Below, piece by piece: positions 1-7,841 of a stretch of 64,000 nucleotides of DNA (its first letter is position 1; each line of letters starts with the position of its first letter). The notes under the pieces were generated by a model that did no database searches, was not told the DNA's origin, and worked only from the letters and a program-made list of their open reading frames with translations. Source of the DNA: an uncultured Eubacteriales bacterium (lineage in GTDB: Bacteria > Bacillota > Clostridia > Christensenellales > Aristaeellaceae); contig CACXHY010000006.1 of assembly GCA_902767565.1 (NCBI GenBank), forward strand, positions 1 through 64,000. The letters run 5' to 3'. Both the position numbers and the translations under genes were made by a program.

Positions 1-90
1 TCAGACCATTGCCCTCCCATTGTACAGCTTAGGCAATGAGTTGTCCCTCGCCTGTGGCTGGCTGCCACGAACATGGGGCAAATATATAGT

Positions 91-117
91 AACAGGGGGG
101 CAGGGGGGATGGGGCGC
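91..117 (+). repeat. 3' fragment of the triple-hairpin dispersed repeat
   Basis: The G-rich tail GGGGGGCAGGGGGGATGGGGC matches the 3' end of the dispersed element found complete near 1.95, 8.8, 16.3 and 23.6 kb. The rest of bases 1-173, downstream of the AEC transporter stop, holds no gene I can support. Confidence 0.6.
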
Positions 118-173
118 GACGGTCCAGCACAACAAAACCATGAGCGCGGACCTGACGGCTGCTATCCGTCTGT

Positions 174-1067
174 CTAAAGCAGCGTCAGCATCAGCGGGAT
201 CGTCCCCAGCGACAGCAGCGTGCTCCAGGCCACCGCCCTCGCCGCGAAGGGGGCGTCGTTGTGATAGAGCTCCGCCAGCATGGGGATCAGCGACCCCAGC
301 GGCATGGCGGTCATGATCAGCATGACCGAGCGGATCTCCCCCGAGACCGGGAGCAGCAGCATCGCGCCGAAGGTGAGGGTGGGCAGCACAAAGTTCCGCA
401 GCAGCACGATGAGGTGCGTGTCCACGTCCTTCAGGTCCTTCGGCCGGAACTCGGTGATGCGGGTGCCGATGAGGATCATGGACAGGGGCGTCGTGAGGCC
501 GCCCACGCTGTCCAGGGCATTGCCCAGGATGTCCGGCAGGGTGACCGGCAGGCAGAAGAGCGAGATCCCGATGACGCTGGCGATGATGTTCACGTTCAGC
601 AGCGCCTTCTTCAGGCTGATCTTCTTTTCCCCCGCGAAGAGGGAGACCACCAGCGTCCAGGCGATGAGATTGTAGGCGATGTTGAAGGCCACGGCGTAGA
701 TCATCCAGTCGGGGTTCAGGGCGGCCACCACGGGATAGCCCATGAAGCCGCAGTTGCTCAGCCCGCAGAAGCCCGCCAGCATCACCCGCCGCCCCCGGGG
801 CGAATCGTGGAACACCAGCCACCCCAGCAGGATGCTCAGCCCGATCACCGCCAGGGACAGCACGAGCGTCACCAGGAAGTCCCGCAGCACCTCCGGGCTG
901 AATTCCCGCCGGGCCAGGCTGATGACCGTCAGGCAGGGGAGGGTGATCTCCGTCACCAGCCGGGAGACCCCGTGGATGACCTCGTCCGACATGATCTTCG
1001 TCAGCCGGGCGACGGCCCCCGCCAGCACCACCAGAAACAGCACGGCGACTGTGGATGCGACCTGCAT
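174..1067 (-). CDS. AEC (auxin efflux carrier) family transporter
   Basis: 297-aa integral membrane protein with about ten hydrophobic segments spread over its length. It opens with a membrane segment (LFLVVLAGAVARL, about residues 9-21). The pattern fits the AEC/MleP-like permease family, including the conserved AGFCGLSNCGFMGYPVV stretch near residues 98-114 and a GTRITEF segment after the central loop. Family members export or exchange organic anions such as malate; the substrate here cannot be read. The ATG at 1067 follows a CGGAGGGATC ribosome binding site. It lies downstream of and co-directional with the 147-aa membrane protein, separated by 242 bp holding a decayed repeat, so co-transcription is uncertain. 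Confidence 0.85.
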   Translation of the reverse strand: MQVASTVAVLFLVVLAGAVARLTKIMSDEVIHGVSRLVTEITLPCLTVISLARREFSPEVLRDFLVTLVLSLAVIGLSILLGWLVFHDSPRGRRVMLAGFCGLSNCGFMGYPVVAALNPDWMIYAVAFNIAYNLIAWTLVVSLFAGEKKISLKKALLNVNIIASVIGISLFCLPVTLPDILGNALDSVGGLTTPLSMILIGTRITEFRPKDLKDVDTHLIVLLRNFVLPTLTFGAMLLLPVSGEIRSVMLIMTAMPLGSLIPMLAELYHNDAPFAARAVAWSTLLSLGTIPLMLTLL

Positions 1068-1239
1068 GATGATCCCTCCGCTTGGTTTGATTCATGGCAT
1101 ACCGGGGAATGCATGGATGCTGCTGATGATGGCCGTGACTGTTCAGTCCGTCGTTTCGGCCGCATGCATCGTTGGACAGCGTTTGCACGAAGCGGCTGCC
1201 TTCCATGTGAGTTGCACCCATGGCGGCACGCTGCCTCTT

Positions 1240-1302
1240 TTCAAACGTCCCCCGGTCTTCCATCTATCCCCCTTCCCCCGGGAGGAGGGCAGGAGGATGG
1301 GG
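1240..1302 (+). repeat. Degenerate copy of the triple-hairpin repeat
   Basis: The 3' two thirds of the dispersed element is recognisable: CGTCCCCCGG, a short AT-richer spacer, then a decayed CCCCCTTCCC...GGGAGGAGGGC arm and GGATGGGGCG tail. It sits between two minus-strand genes but is in the same plus orientation as all other copies. Confidence 0.6.
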
Positions 1303-1309
1303 CGGGGCG

Positions 1310-1753
1310 CTACAGCGCCCCTATGACGAGGAGCACGGCGGCATACGCGAACATGGAGATAAACAGCGTCAACCAGAACCTCCTCAGGGTCTCCGGAGAG
1401 AAAAAGCTGATGATCCCGCTGATGATAAAGACGATCGCGGACAGGTACATAACGACCTTCTCGCCTGCCACCATGCGAATGATCGCGACGATGAAGGCCG
1501 AGATCCCGGCGGTGATGAACCGCTCCAGAAACTGCCCGGTGGGCGAAACGGCCGTGTGTGCGCAGCTGATGAGCGCGGTCACGGAAAACACCAGGAATGC
1601 TTCCGGAAAGCCGTTCACAAGCCCTCTGCCCTCGATGACCGGACCGATCAGCGGGAGCGCGTTCAGGAAGGATTCGAAGGAATTGACGGTTCCGGTCATG
1701 ATCCCGACGATGGAGAACAGAACAAAGGCCAATCCGATCGCAAGCCAAATCAA
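1310..1753 (-). CDS. Hypothetical four-helix membrane protein
   Basis: 147-aa protein that I do not recognise. Hydrophobic segments lie near residues 2-20, 50-65, 82-98 plus 104-118, and 125-145, so it is almost entirely membrane embedded. Only short charged loops separate them (for example ERFITAG near residues 76-82 and SPETLRRF near 118-125). The start is a TTG at 1753, supported by GGGAGGAG seven bases upstream; no in-frame ATG lies near it. It is upstream of, and on the same strand as, the AEC transporter. No enzyme motif is visible. Confidence 0.65.
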   Translation of the reverse strand: MIWLAIGLAFVLFSIVGIMTGTVNSFESFLNALPLIGPVIEGRGLVNGFPEAFLVFSVTALISCAHTAVSPTGQFLERFITAGISAFIVAIIRMVAGEKVVMYLSAIVFIISGIISFFSPETLRRFWLTLFISMFAYAAVLLVIGAL

Positions 1754-1876
1754 AGCAATCTCCTCCCTGACAGGTCAAGTGGGTCTTCGGGCAGCGCATC
1801 CCGAATCCTTCGTTCTTCATTCCCACTATCCTTTATACCACAATCGGGCAAAATCGCAAAGCGGCAAATCCAAAGC

Positions 1877-1911
1877 GGCGCACAGCCCTTTCAAGGGGGT
1901 CCGGGTAAGAA
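1877..1911 (+). repeat. 5' fragment of the triple-hairpin repeat
   Basis: The first hairpin (CCCTTTCAAGGGGGTCCGGG) of the dispersed element, truncated before the long central stem. It stands directly upstream of a complete copy. Confidence 0.6.
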
Positions 1912-1936
1912 GACCGCTGAGGCGGTGGTGGAGCGC

Positions 1937-2041
1937 GCAGCCCTTTCAAGGGGGTCCGGGGGACGCTTTCCGGCAGGAAAGCGTCCCCCGGACTTCTCTA
2001 TATCTCCCCTTCCCTTGGGAAGGGGGCGGGGGGATGGGGCG
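1937..2041 (+). repeat. Complete triple-hairpin dispersed repeat, copy A
   Basis: About 105 bp. It begins with CCCTTTCAAGGGGG. A perfect 17-bp inverted repeat with a 4-nt loop follows at 1955-1992 (arm TCCGGGGGACGCTTTCC), then CCCCTTCCC-TTGG-GAAGGGG and the tail GGGGGGATGGGGC. It carries no ORF and no T-run after the strong stem, so it does not look like a simple intrinsic terminator. It fills most of the gene-free stretch 1754-2210 between the divergent membrane protein and hydrogenase block one. Confidence 0.8.
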
Positions 2042-2098
2042 CAGCGGCTCGGAAACCATTGGCTGACACGTCACCCAAGCCGCTCCCAACACTTGCCA

Positions 2099-2127
2099 TT
2101 GACAATTATCCCTCCATCCATTAAGAT
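2099..2127 (+). promoter_or_regulatory. Sigma-70-type promoter of hydrogenase block one
   Basis: TTGACA at 2099-2104 and TAAGAT at 2122-2127 with a 17-bp spacer, about 85 bp upstream of the first DRTGG gene. It lies just downstream of repeat copy A. Confidence 0.7.
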
Positions 2128-2210
2128 GACACCAATGGGAACGATCCCGCACGAAGACATCCGCAGGGGACGTTTTCCCGATTTCGCACGCGAGAATATG
2201 AGGTGATTCC

Positions 2211-2585
2211 ATGACCATTGCCGATATGGTCCGCATCCTGAACGCCAGGGTGCTGCTGGGGGAGGAGAAGCTGGACACCCCCGTCCACACCGCCTGCTGC
2301 TCCGACCTGATGAGCGACGTGCTGGCCTTTGTGGACGAGAAGACCGTCCTCATCACCGGCCTGACCAACCCCCACGTGATCCGCACCAGCGAGATGCTGG
2401 ACCTGAAATGCCTGGTGTTCGTGCGGGGCAAGGTGCCCAACGACGAGATCCTGGAGGCCGCGGCGGAGCAGGGCCTGGTGGTCATCACCACGAAGGCCAC
2501 CGCCTTCAGCGCCTGCGGCATTCTCTACGCCGAGGGGCTGCGGGGCGTGCCCGTGCCCCTGGAATGGAACGCGGAGGATGAATGA
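2211..2585 (+). CDS. DRTGG-domain protein (first of two)
   Basis: 124-aa soluble protein resembling stand-alone DRTGG-domain proteins. That domain is otherwise found beside CBS or kinase domains and probably binds a ligand or nucleotide. The fold's signature is visible in KTVLITGLTNPHVIRTSEML (about residues 43-62) and the C-terminal GLVVITTKATAFSACGIL (about residues 88-105). The second half aligns with the other DRTGG protein at 5326, which ends in GMVVLTTKLTAFEICGKL, so the two are paralogues. It is the first gene after the promoter and overlaps the following ATPase gene. From memory, such genes recur beside clostridial [FeFe] hydrogenases; their biochemical role is unknown. Confidence 0.8.
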   Translation: MTIADMVRILNARVLLGEEKLDTPVHTACCSDLMSDVLAFVDEKTVLITGLTNPHVIRTSEMLDLKCLVFVRGKVPNDEILEAAAEQGLVVITTKATAFSACGILYAEGLRGVPVPLEWNAEDE

Positions 2586-3010
2586 TGGACGCCCTGATCG
2601 TGAACACCTATCCCGTCACCGCCCGGGACTATACCTCCGCCGGCCACGCCAGCGCTGACATCAAGCGCAGGCTGAAGCAGTTGGGCGTAGGGGGCGACGT
2701 GCTGCGCCGCGTGGCCGTGGCCTCCTATGAGGTGGAGCTGAACCTGGTCATCCACTCCGACGGCGGCAGGCTGGAGCTGCAGGTCTTCCCGGACCGGGTG
2801 CAGCTGACCTCCAGCGACGTGGGGCCAGGCATCCCCGACCTGGCGCTGGCCATGCGCGAGGGCTGGTCCACCGCCAACGATGAGGCCCGCTCCCTGGGCT
2901 TCGGCGCCGGCATGGGCCTGCCCAACATGAAGCGCAACGCCGACGACTTCGACATCCAAAGCGAGGTCGGCAAGGGAACGACGATCACCATGGGCTTCAG
3001 GCTGCAGTGA
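2585..3010 (+). CDS. Anti-sigma-factor-like ATP-binding protein (HATPase_c)
   Basis: 141-aa single-domain GHKL ATPase of the anti-sigma regulatory factor/RsbW type. The N box is represented by VASYEVELNLVIHS (about residues 44-57), the G1 box by SSDVGPGIPD (about 78-87) and the G2 region by GFGAGMGLPNMKRNAD (about 107-122). Its family phosphorylates or sequesters partner proteins. A likely inference is that it relays a signal from the neighbouring hydrogenase-like sensor. Of two adjacent ATGs (2582 and 2585), the second is better spaced from GGAGG. It overlaps the DRTGG gene stop, so translation is probably coupled. A second GHKL ATPase lies at 9564 in the same locus. Confidence 0.8.
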   Translation: MDALIVNTYPVTARDYTSAGHASADIKRRLKQLGVGGDVLRRVAVASYEVELNLVIHSDGGRLELQVFPDRVQLTSSDVGPGIPDLALAMREGWSTANDEARSLGFGAGMGLPNMKRNADDFDIQSEVGKGTTITMGFRLQ

Positions 3011-3023
3011 GCGGGGAAGAGAG

Positions 3024-3057
3024 CAATTCAGAATTCAGAATTCAGAATTCGGAATTT
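3024..3057 (+). repeat. (GAATTCA)n microsatellite, copy 1
   Basis: Roughly four units of a 7-bp GAATTCA repeat start 14 bp after the ATPase stop codon. The same microsatellite recurs at 3851-3876 and 5219-5249, bracketing the hydrogenase-like gene. Confidence 0.8.
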
Positions 3058-3109
3058 GGTTTGTGTGCCAAAGCGGCGCGTGCAGGTGGTGATGTTTGGT
3101 TGGCTCTTT

Positions 3110-3860
3110 GCGGTCAAACGACCAACCAACCAACCGACCAACCGACAAACCCGCACATGAAAGACGGATCAGCGACACTGGCTGTGGTTGATTTGCCGCT
3201 TCAGGGGCAAACGGCAAACGTCAATGAAGAACGAAGAGCGAAGAATGCAGTTTGCGGACCAAACAGCGGATACGCGGGCGTTGATGCTTGATTGACTCTT
3301 TGGTCGTTTGCCTCTGAACATCCAACCAAACAACAATGGCTGCTCACCGTAACCGCCGGTTGTCACACAGACCATGATCCCGATTTCTGAATATGGATAG
3401 TTTTCCTGAAACAGCGTGGCCGTTATGCCGGTTCGCAGGTTTGCCGGTTGCCCTTGATAGAGGGAACCAACCGCAGCCGAAGCGGTCCGCCCTCTATGCC
3501 GGTTCGCCGGTTTGCCGGTTGACCGGTTGCACTGAAAGAGGGCAGCAAACGGCAGCCGCAGCAGTCCGCCCTCTAATGCCGGTTGGCCGGTTCGCCGTTT
3601 GGTCGGTTGCTCCTGATAGAGGGCAGCAAACGGCATCCGCAGCGTCCCGTCCGTTATGCCGGTTTGCCGGTTGACCGGTTGCCTTGAAAGAGGGAAGCAA
3701 ACGGCAGCGTTTCGTCATTGTGCGGTTTGGTCGTTTGGTCGTTTGGTTGGTTGGTCGGTTGCCCCTGAAGCATCCAACCAAACGACAATGGCTTGCTCCC
3801 GCATCCGCCGATCTGCCACACAAACCGTCGTTCCGAACACAAACTATAATTCCGAATTCT
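3110..3860. repeat. Complex repeat field inside the hydrogenase locus
   Basis: The gene-free interval 3011-3891 is filled with repeats. CCAACC/CCGACC runs at about 3115-3150 are the reverse complement of GTCGTTTGGTTGGTTGGTCGGTTG near 3730-3760. A direct repeat of about 73 bp (TGGTCGTTTGCC... CACACAGACC type) occurs at about 3300-3373 and 3751-3826. Between these lie about four imperfect tandem units of roughly 80 bp at about 3412-3715. Each unit has nested GCCGGTT repeats, an AGAGGG motif able to pair with CCCTCT, and AGCAAACGGCA. Short ORFs on both strands here are repeat-derived and have no protein-like features. Confidence 0.75.
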
Positions 3861-3876
3861 GCATTCTGAATTCACA
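3851..3876 (+). repeat. (GAATTCA)n microsatellite, copy 2
   Basis: CCGAATTCTGCATTCTGAAT and flanking bases form a decayed, partly inverted copy of the GAATTCA repeat, ending about 15 bp before the start codon of the hydrogenase-like gene. Confidence 0.65.
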
Positions 3877-3891
3877 GAAAGGCTGTGTCCC

Positions 3892-5253
3892 ATGTCCGAA
3901 TCCACCCGCTATCATTCCGTCCGCCTGGAGAAGGAGCGGTGCCGGGGCTGCACCAACTGCCTCAAGCACTGTCCCACCGAGGCCATCCGCGTGCGCGGCG
4001 GCCGGGCGCACATCCTCGACAATCTGTGCATCGACTGCGGCGAGTGCATCCGCATCTGCGAATACCAGGCGAAAGTGGCCGTGACCGACGCCTTCAGCGA
4101 TATTCAGCGCTTCAAATACCGCATCGCCCTGCCCGCGCCGACCCTCTACGGCCAGTTCCGCGGGCTCCGCAAGCGGGAGTACGTGCTGGAGGCCCTGCTG
4201 AAGATCGGCTTCGACAGCGTGTTCGAGGTGGCCCGGGGGGCCGACGTGGTCAGCCGCGCCATCCGGGAGAGGCTGCGGGACAAGTCCATCCCGCGGCCGG
4301 TGATCTCCTCGGCCTGTCCGGCGGTGGTGCGCCTGATCCAGGTGCGGTTCCCGGAGCTGCTGGAGCACGTGATCGACATCCGCCAGCCCATGGAGGTGGC
4401 CGCGTCCATCGCCCGCCGGGAGTTCTGCAAAAAGCACGACTGCGCGCCGGAGGAGGTGGGCTGCTTCTTCATCACGCCCTGCCCGGCGAAGATGACCGCC
4501 ATCCGCCGCCCCATCGGGCAGGAGAAGTCCGAGCTGGACGGCGCCATCTCCATCATGGAGCTCTACGGCATGCTGGTGCCCTATGTGGACAAGATCCAGG
4601 CGGAGGCGCCGGACTTCGATCCCGCCACCCGCTACGGCGTGGGCTGGGCCACCTCCGACGGCGAGGCCAGCGCGGTCTGCCCGGAGCGCAGCCTCTCGGT
4701 GGACGGCATCCCGAACGTCATCCGGGTGCTGGAGGAGGTGGAGAACAACAAGCTGAACAACCTGGAGTACCTGGAGGGCAACGCCTGCATCGGCGGCTGC
4801 GTGGGAGGCGCGCTGACCTTCGAGAACAACTATGTGGCCAAGGCCGCCATCCGGCAGCTGGTGTCTGCCATGCCCCATGAGCGGCTGGAGGACAGCGTCC
4901 CGGTCTCCATGCTCACCAAGTACCCCGTGAAGAACGACCGGCCCTTCCGGCCCAGCGCCGCCCTCAGCCTGGACCCCAACATGATCGCCGCCATGCAGAA
5001 GATGAACCGCATGAACCAGATCATCGAAAAGCTGCCCGGCTACGACTGCGGCTCCTGCGGCAGCCCCACCTGCAAGGCCTTCGCCGAGGACATCGTGCGC
5101 GGCTTCGTCGCCTCGGAGATGGACTGCGTCCACCTGATGAAGGACAAGCTCCGCGTCATGGCCCAGGAGATGGTGACGCTGGCCCAGTCGACGATCGACC
5201 TGGGAGCGGCAAAGGAAGAGAATTCAGAATTCAGAATTCGGAATTCAGAATGA
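3892..5253 (+). CDS. [FeFe] hydrogenase-like Fe-S protein (putative sensory type)
   Basis: 453 aa. An N-terminal two-cluster ferredoxin domain (CRGCTNCLKHCP and CIDCGECIRICEY, residues about 19-65) is followed by a hydrogenase large-subunit C-terminal domain. A C-terminal four-cysteine FeS domain (YDCGSCGSPTCKAFAEDIV, about 383-401) comes last. All four H-cluster cysteine positions are present: Cys142, Cys197, Cys299 and Cys303. Ala141 stands where catalytic hydrogenases have the proton-relay cysteine. As I recall, this Ala and the FeS extension characterise putative sensory (HydS-like) enzymes; no PAS domain follows, as in the PAS-less group. It may sense H2 or redox state and signal to the adjacent ATPase and DRTGG proteins. 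Its last residues (NSEFRIRNSE) and stop codon come from the GAATTCA repeat. Confidence 0.85.
   Translation: MSESTRYHSVRLEKERCRGCTNCLKHCPTEAIRVRGGRAHILDNLCIDCGECIRICEYQAKVAVTDAFSDIQRFKYRIALPAPTLYGQFRGLRKREYVLEALLKIGFDSVFEVARGADVVSRAIRERLRDKSIPRPVISSACPAVVRLIQVRFPELLEHVIDIRQPMEVAASIARREFCKKHDCAPEEVGCFFITPCPAKMTAIRRPIGQEKSELDGAISIMELYGMLVPYVDKIQAEAPDFDPATRYGVGWATSDGEASAVCPERSLSVDGIPNVIRVLEEVENNKLNNLEYLEGNACIGGCVGGALTFENNYVAKAAIRQLVSAMPHERLEDSVPVSMLTKYPVKNDRPFRPSAALSLDPNMIAAMQKMNRMNQIIEKLPGYDCGSCGSPTCKAFAEDIVRGFVASEMDCVHLMKDKLRVMAQEMVTLAQSTIDLGAAKEENSEFRIRNSE
5219..5249 (+). repeat. (GAATTCA)n microsatellite, copy 3, inside the 3' end of a gene
   Basis: Four GAATTCA-type units overlap the end of the hydrogenase-like gene and encode its last ten residues. 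See the related finding. Confidence 0.8.
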
Positions 5254-5325
5254 TGATTTGTTGTTCCAACAGGATAACAGACCGAAGTCGGTACGGAATG
5301 CTTTGAATGACAGGAGGAACTCCAC

Positions 5326-5676
5326 ATGAAAGTCAGCGAACTGAAGGAACTCATCGGCGCGGTTTCATTGACCCCCGAGGTCTCCGAAGACCGCGAGGTC
5401 ACCTGCGGCTACACCTGCGACCTCCTCTCCTGGGTCATGGCCCACGGCGACGAGGGCATGGCCTGGGTCACGGTCCAGACCCACCTCAACGTGATCGCCG
5501 TGGCCGTCCTCTCCGACATGGCCTGCGTCATCCTCCCCGAGGATATCCGCATGGAGGAGGAACCCCTGCAGAAGGCCCGGGACGAGGGCATGGTCGTGCT
5601 GACCACGAAGCTGACGGCGTTTGAGATCTGCGGGAAGCTTGCGGCGGCGGAGATTCCCGGGAAGGCCATAGGATGA
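5326..5676 (+). CDS. DRTGG-domain protein (second of two)
   Basis: 116-aa paralogue of the DRTGG protein at 2211. It opens MKVSELKELIGA and carries GYTCDLLSWVMAHGDEGMAW (residues about 28-47) and the C-terminal GMVVLTTKLTAFEICGKL. The shared GxVVxTTKxTAFxxCG motif suggests both bind the same kind of ligand. A ribosome binding site, AGGAGG, lies upstream of the ATG at 5326. In related loci this gene usually stands next to the PHP gene; here a lipoprotein gene starts 24 bp downstream. Confidence 0.8.
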   Translation: MKVSELKELIGAVSLTPEVSEDREVTCGYTCDLLSWVMAHGDEGMAWVTVQTHLNVIAVAVLSDMACVILPEDIRMEEEPLQKARDEGMVVLTTKLTAFEICGKLAAAEIPGKAIG

Positions 5677-5703
5677 TGCGGAGATCGACCGGAGTGATGC
5701 TTG

Positions 5704-7764
5704 ATGAAAGCGAAGATGCAGTTGGCTTTTTGCGCATTGACCCTTTTACTGCTCCTGGCTGCGTGTTCAGTGCAGCCCGAGGAGATCGACCCGTACTCCT
5801 GGCTGCGTGAGGCTGAGCCGGATAAAGCACAGCAGGAGATACGATCCTTTGTGTCAGGAGATTATGCATACACACTCAGCGAAGACGGTACTGCCGGTAT
5901 AACCCAATACTTTGGCGGCGATCTGTACGTGTCCGTACCGTCAGTAATCGACGGACATATCGTGATGCGCATCAATGGATATGCGTTCGCCGACTGCGAT
6001 TTCATTGAGAGCGTCGCAATTCCGGAAACAGTGACGGAAATAGGCGATTATGCGTTCTGCGGGTGTGAAAATCTGTCGGACGTTGCGATACCTGACAGCA
6101 TAAACCATATAGGGAAAAACCCATTCCTGAAATGCAGCGGTTTGTTAAGCTGGAACATTTCGAAAGATCACGCATATCTGGCGAACGCGGATGGTGTACT
6201 GGTCACGAAGACGGATCACAGACTTGTATCGTATCGACGCGGACGAATTGCGTCCAACTATACCGTTCCGGATGATATCCGCATCATTGGCGACCACGCC
6301 TTCTTCGGCAGCTACAATCTGGAGAGTGTGAGAATCCCGGAAAGCGTCACCGGGATCGGTGCAAATCCGTTTGCATGCTGTGACAAACTGAGTGCGATCA
6401 GGATCACGGACGATCACCCCTGCCTGACACTTGTCGACGGAGTCCTGTTTTACAAACCGGATAACAGACTTGTATGCTGCATCAACAGAAAACTGCAGTC
6501 TTACACTGTTCCGCAGGGAACGGAGATCATCGACGACTATGCGTTCCACGGCACGTATTCGCTGAACAGTATCACGCTGCCGGACAGCGTCACAAGCATC
6601 GGGGATCACTGCTTTGCGGATAATATCAATATTCAGAGCGTTGAGCTGCCCGGCAGTTTGACGCATATCGGGAACTATGCGTTTTGCGGTTGTTCAGGAT
6701 TGAAGAGTATCACGATCCCGGACGGCGTTGTCAGCATAGGTGATCACGCATTTGAGTATTGCATCAGTCTGACGCACATGACCATTCCGGCCGGTGTGTC
6801 AGAACTCGGTGCAAATCCGTTCGCAAGATGTGACAAATTGTATGCCGTAAATGTATCAGCTGACAACCCGGCACTTGCTGTGATCGACGGTGCTCTTTTC
6901 AGCAAGCCTGATAAACGGCTTGTGCGGTATAACGGATCAACGGAAATACATGAGTATAGGATACCTGACGGAATCGAGATCATTGATGATTACGCATTTT
7001 CAACACCCTTCCGGAACTATGTGACCGGCATTGTGATCCCGGACAGCGTGAGAAGAATCGGGAAAGGAGCCTTTGCAGGCTGCCGCAAGCTTTCCGGCAT
7101 CGTGATCCCGGACGGTGTGATCGAGATCTGTGACAAAACGTTTTACTCATGTGGAAGCATATCCGTCTCGATGCCGCGAAGTGTCAGACGTATCGGGAAT
7201 GAAGCCTTCGCCGGTGCTGACATCGTGAGCATAACGATCCCGTACGGCGTGACCAGGATCGGTGTATCGGCCTTTCAGCAATGCCGCGGTTTGACAGGTG
7301 TTTCAGTGCCGGGCAGCGTCAGAAGCATCGGGAAGCGCGCATTTTTCGAGTGCACGGGGATGCAGAGCCTGTCATTGGAAGAAGGCGTGGCACTCATTGA
7401 ACAAGAGGCATTCAAAGGCTGCATCAGGCTGAGTACCATCAAGATCCCCGGCAGTGTTGTTTCGATCGGAGACAGTGCATTCATGTCCTGCAGGAATGTG
7501 CTTCATTTGTGGATCTGTGATGGTGTGGAGCGGATCGGGATACGCGCTTTCAGCGGCTGCAGCGATCTGTATGCCGTCGTTCTTCCCGCAAGCATCACGA
7601 TGATCGGCGAGCGTGCGTTTGATCAGCGTTCATTCAGGAACGGTGAACGGGATTATATATTCTGGGTACAGCCTGACAGTTATGCGCAGCGATTCTGTAT
7701 CAAAAACAATTATACGCATGTGACCCAGTATTCGTATCAATGGTTCAGCTGGATGAAGGAATAA
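5704..7764 (+). CDS. BspA-type leucine-rich-repeat surface lipoprotein
   Basis: 686 aa, counted from the ATG at 5704; an adjacent TTG at 5701 is an alternative start, and GGAG lies at 5691. An N-terminal lipoprotein signal peptide ends in the lipobox LLAAC (about residues 17-21), so the protein is probably anchored on the outer face of the membrane. The rest is made of many LRR_5 (BspA-like) repeats of the form IPDSVTSIGDHAFxGCxxLxSI. A larger unit with GANPFARCDKL and a DGVLFSKPDKRLV insert is repeated three to four times. Such proteins bind host or microbial surfaces. Base and codon use is clearly AT-richer than the flanking genes, and it separates two genes of the hydrogenase locus, suggesting later insertion. 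Confidence 0.85.
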   Translation: MKAKMQLAFCALTLLLLLAACSVQPEEIDPYSWLREAEPDKAQQEIRSFVSGDYAYTLSEDGTAGITQYFGGDLYVSVPSVIDGHIVMRINGYAFADCDFIESVAIPETVTEIGDYAFCGCENLSDVAIPDSINHIGKNPFLKCSGLLSWNISKDHAYLANADGVLVTKTDHRLVSYRRGRIASNYTVPDDIRIIGDHAFFGSYNLESVRIPESVTGIGANPFACCDKLSAIRITDDHPCLTLVDGVLFYKPDNRLVCCINRKLQSYTVPQGTEIIDDYAFHGTYSLNSITLPDSVTSIGDHCFADNINIQSVELPGSLTHIGNYAFCGCSGLKSITIPDGVVSIGDHAFEYCISLTHMTIPAGVSELGANPFARCDKLYAVNVSADNPALAVIDGALFSKPDKRLVRYNGSTEIHEYRIPDGIEIIDDYAFSTPFRNYVTGIVIPDSVRRIGKGAFAGCRKLSGIVIPDGVIEICDKTFYSCGSISVSMPRSVRRIGNEAFAGADIVSITIPYGVTRIGVSAFQQCRGLTGVSVPGSVRSIGKRAFFECTGMQSLSLEEGVALIEQEAFKGCIRLSTIKIPGSVVSIGDSAFMSCRNVLHLWICDGVERIGIRAFSGCSDLYAVVLPASITMIGERAFDQRSFRNGERDYIFWVQPDSYAQRFCIKNNYTHVTQYSYQWFSWMKE

Positions 7765-7841
7765 GCACGCATTTCCATGATGCTCGCGGACCTTCATCGA
7801 TCCCGGATCACATCCGCCATGCAGCGAGAGGGAGAAGAAGC

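Noticed and set aside
1955-1992. Central stem of the dispersed repeat as an ordinary intrinsic terminator
   Set aside because: No T-run follows, copies also lie upstream of genes, and all share one orientation irrespective of gene direction. A terminating side effect is possible but not the simplest reading.
3412-3715. Possible CRISPR array
   Set aside because: Units of about 80 bp are similar along their whole length without unique spacers, and no cas genes are present.
3007-3905. Several 60-155-codon frames in the repeat field on both strands
   Set aside because: They translate the repeats (for example recurring CRLTGC and QPTNQ patterns), change frame between units and lack start signals.
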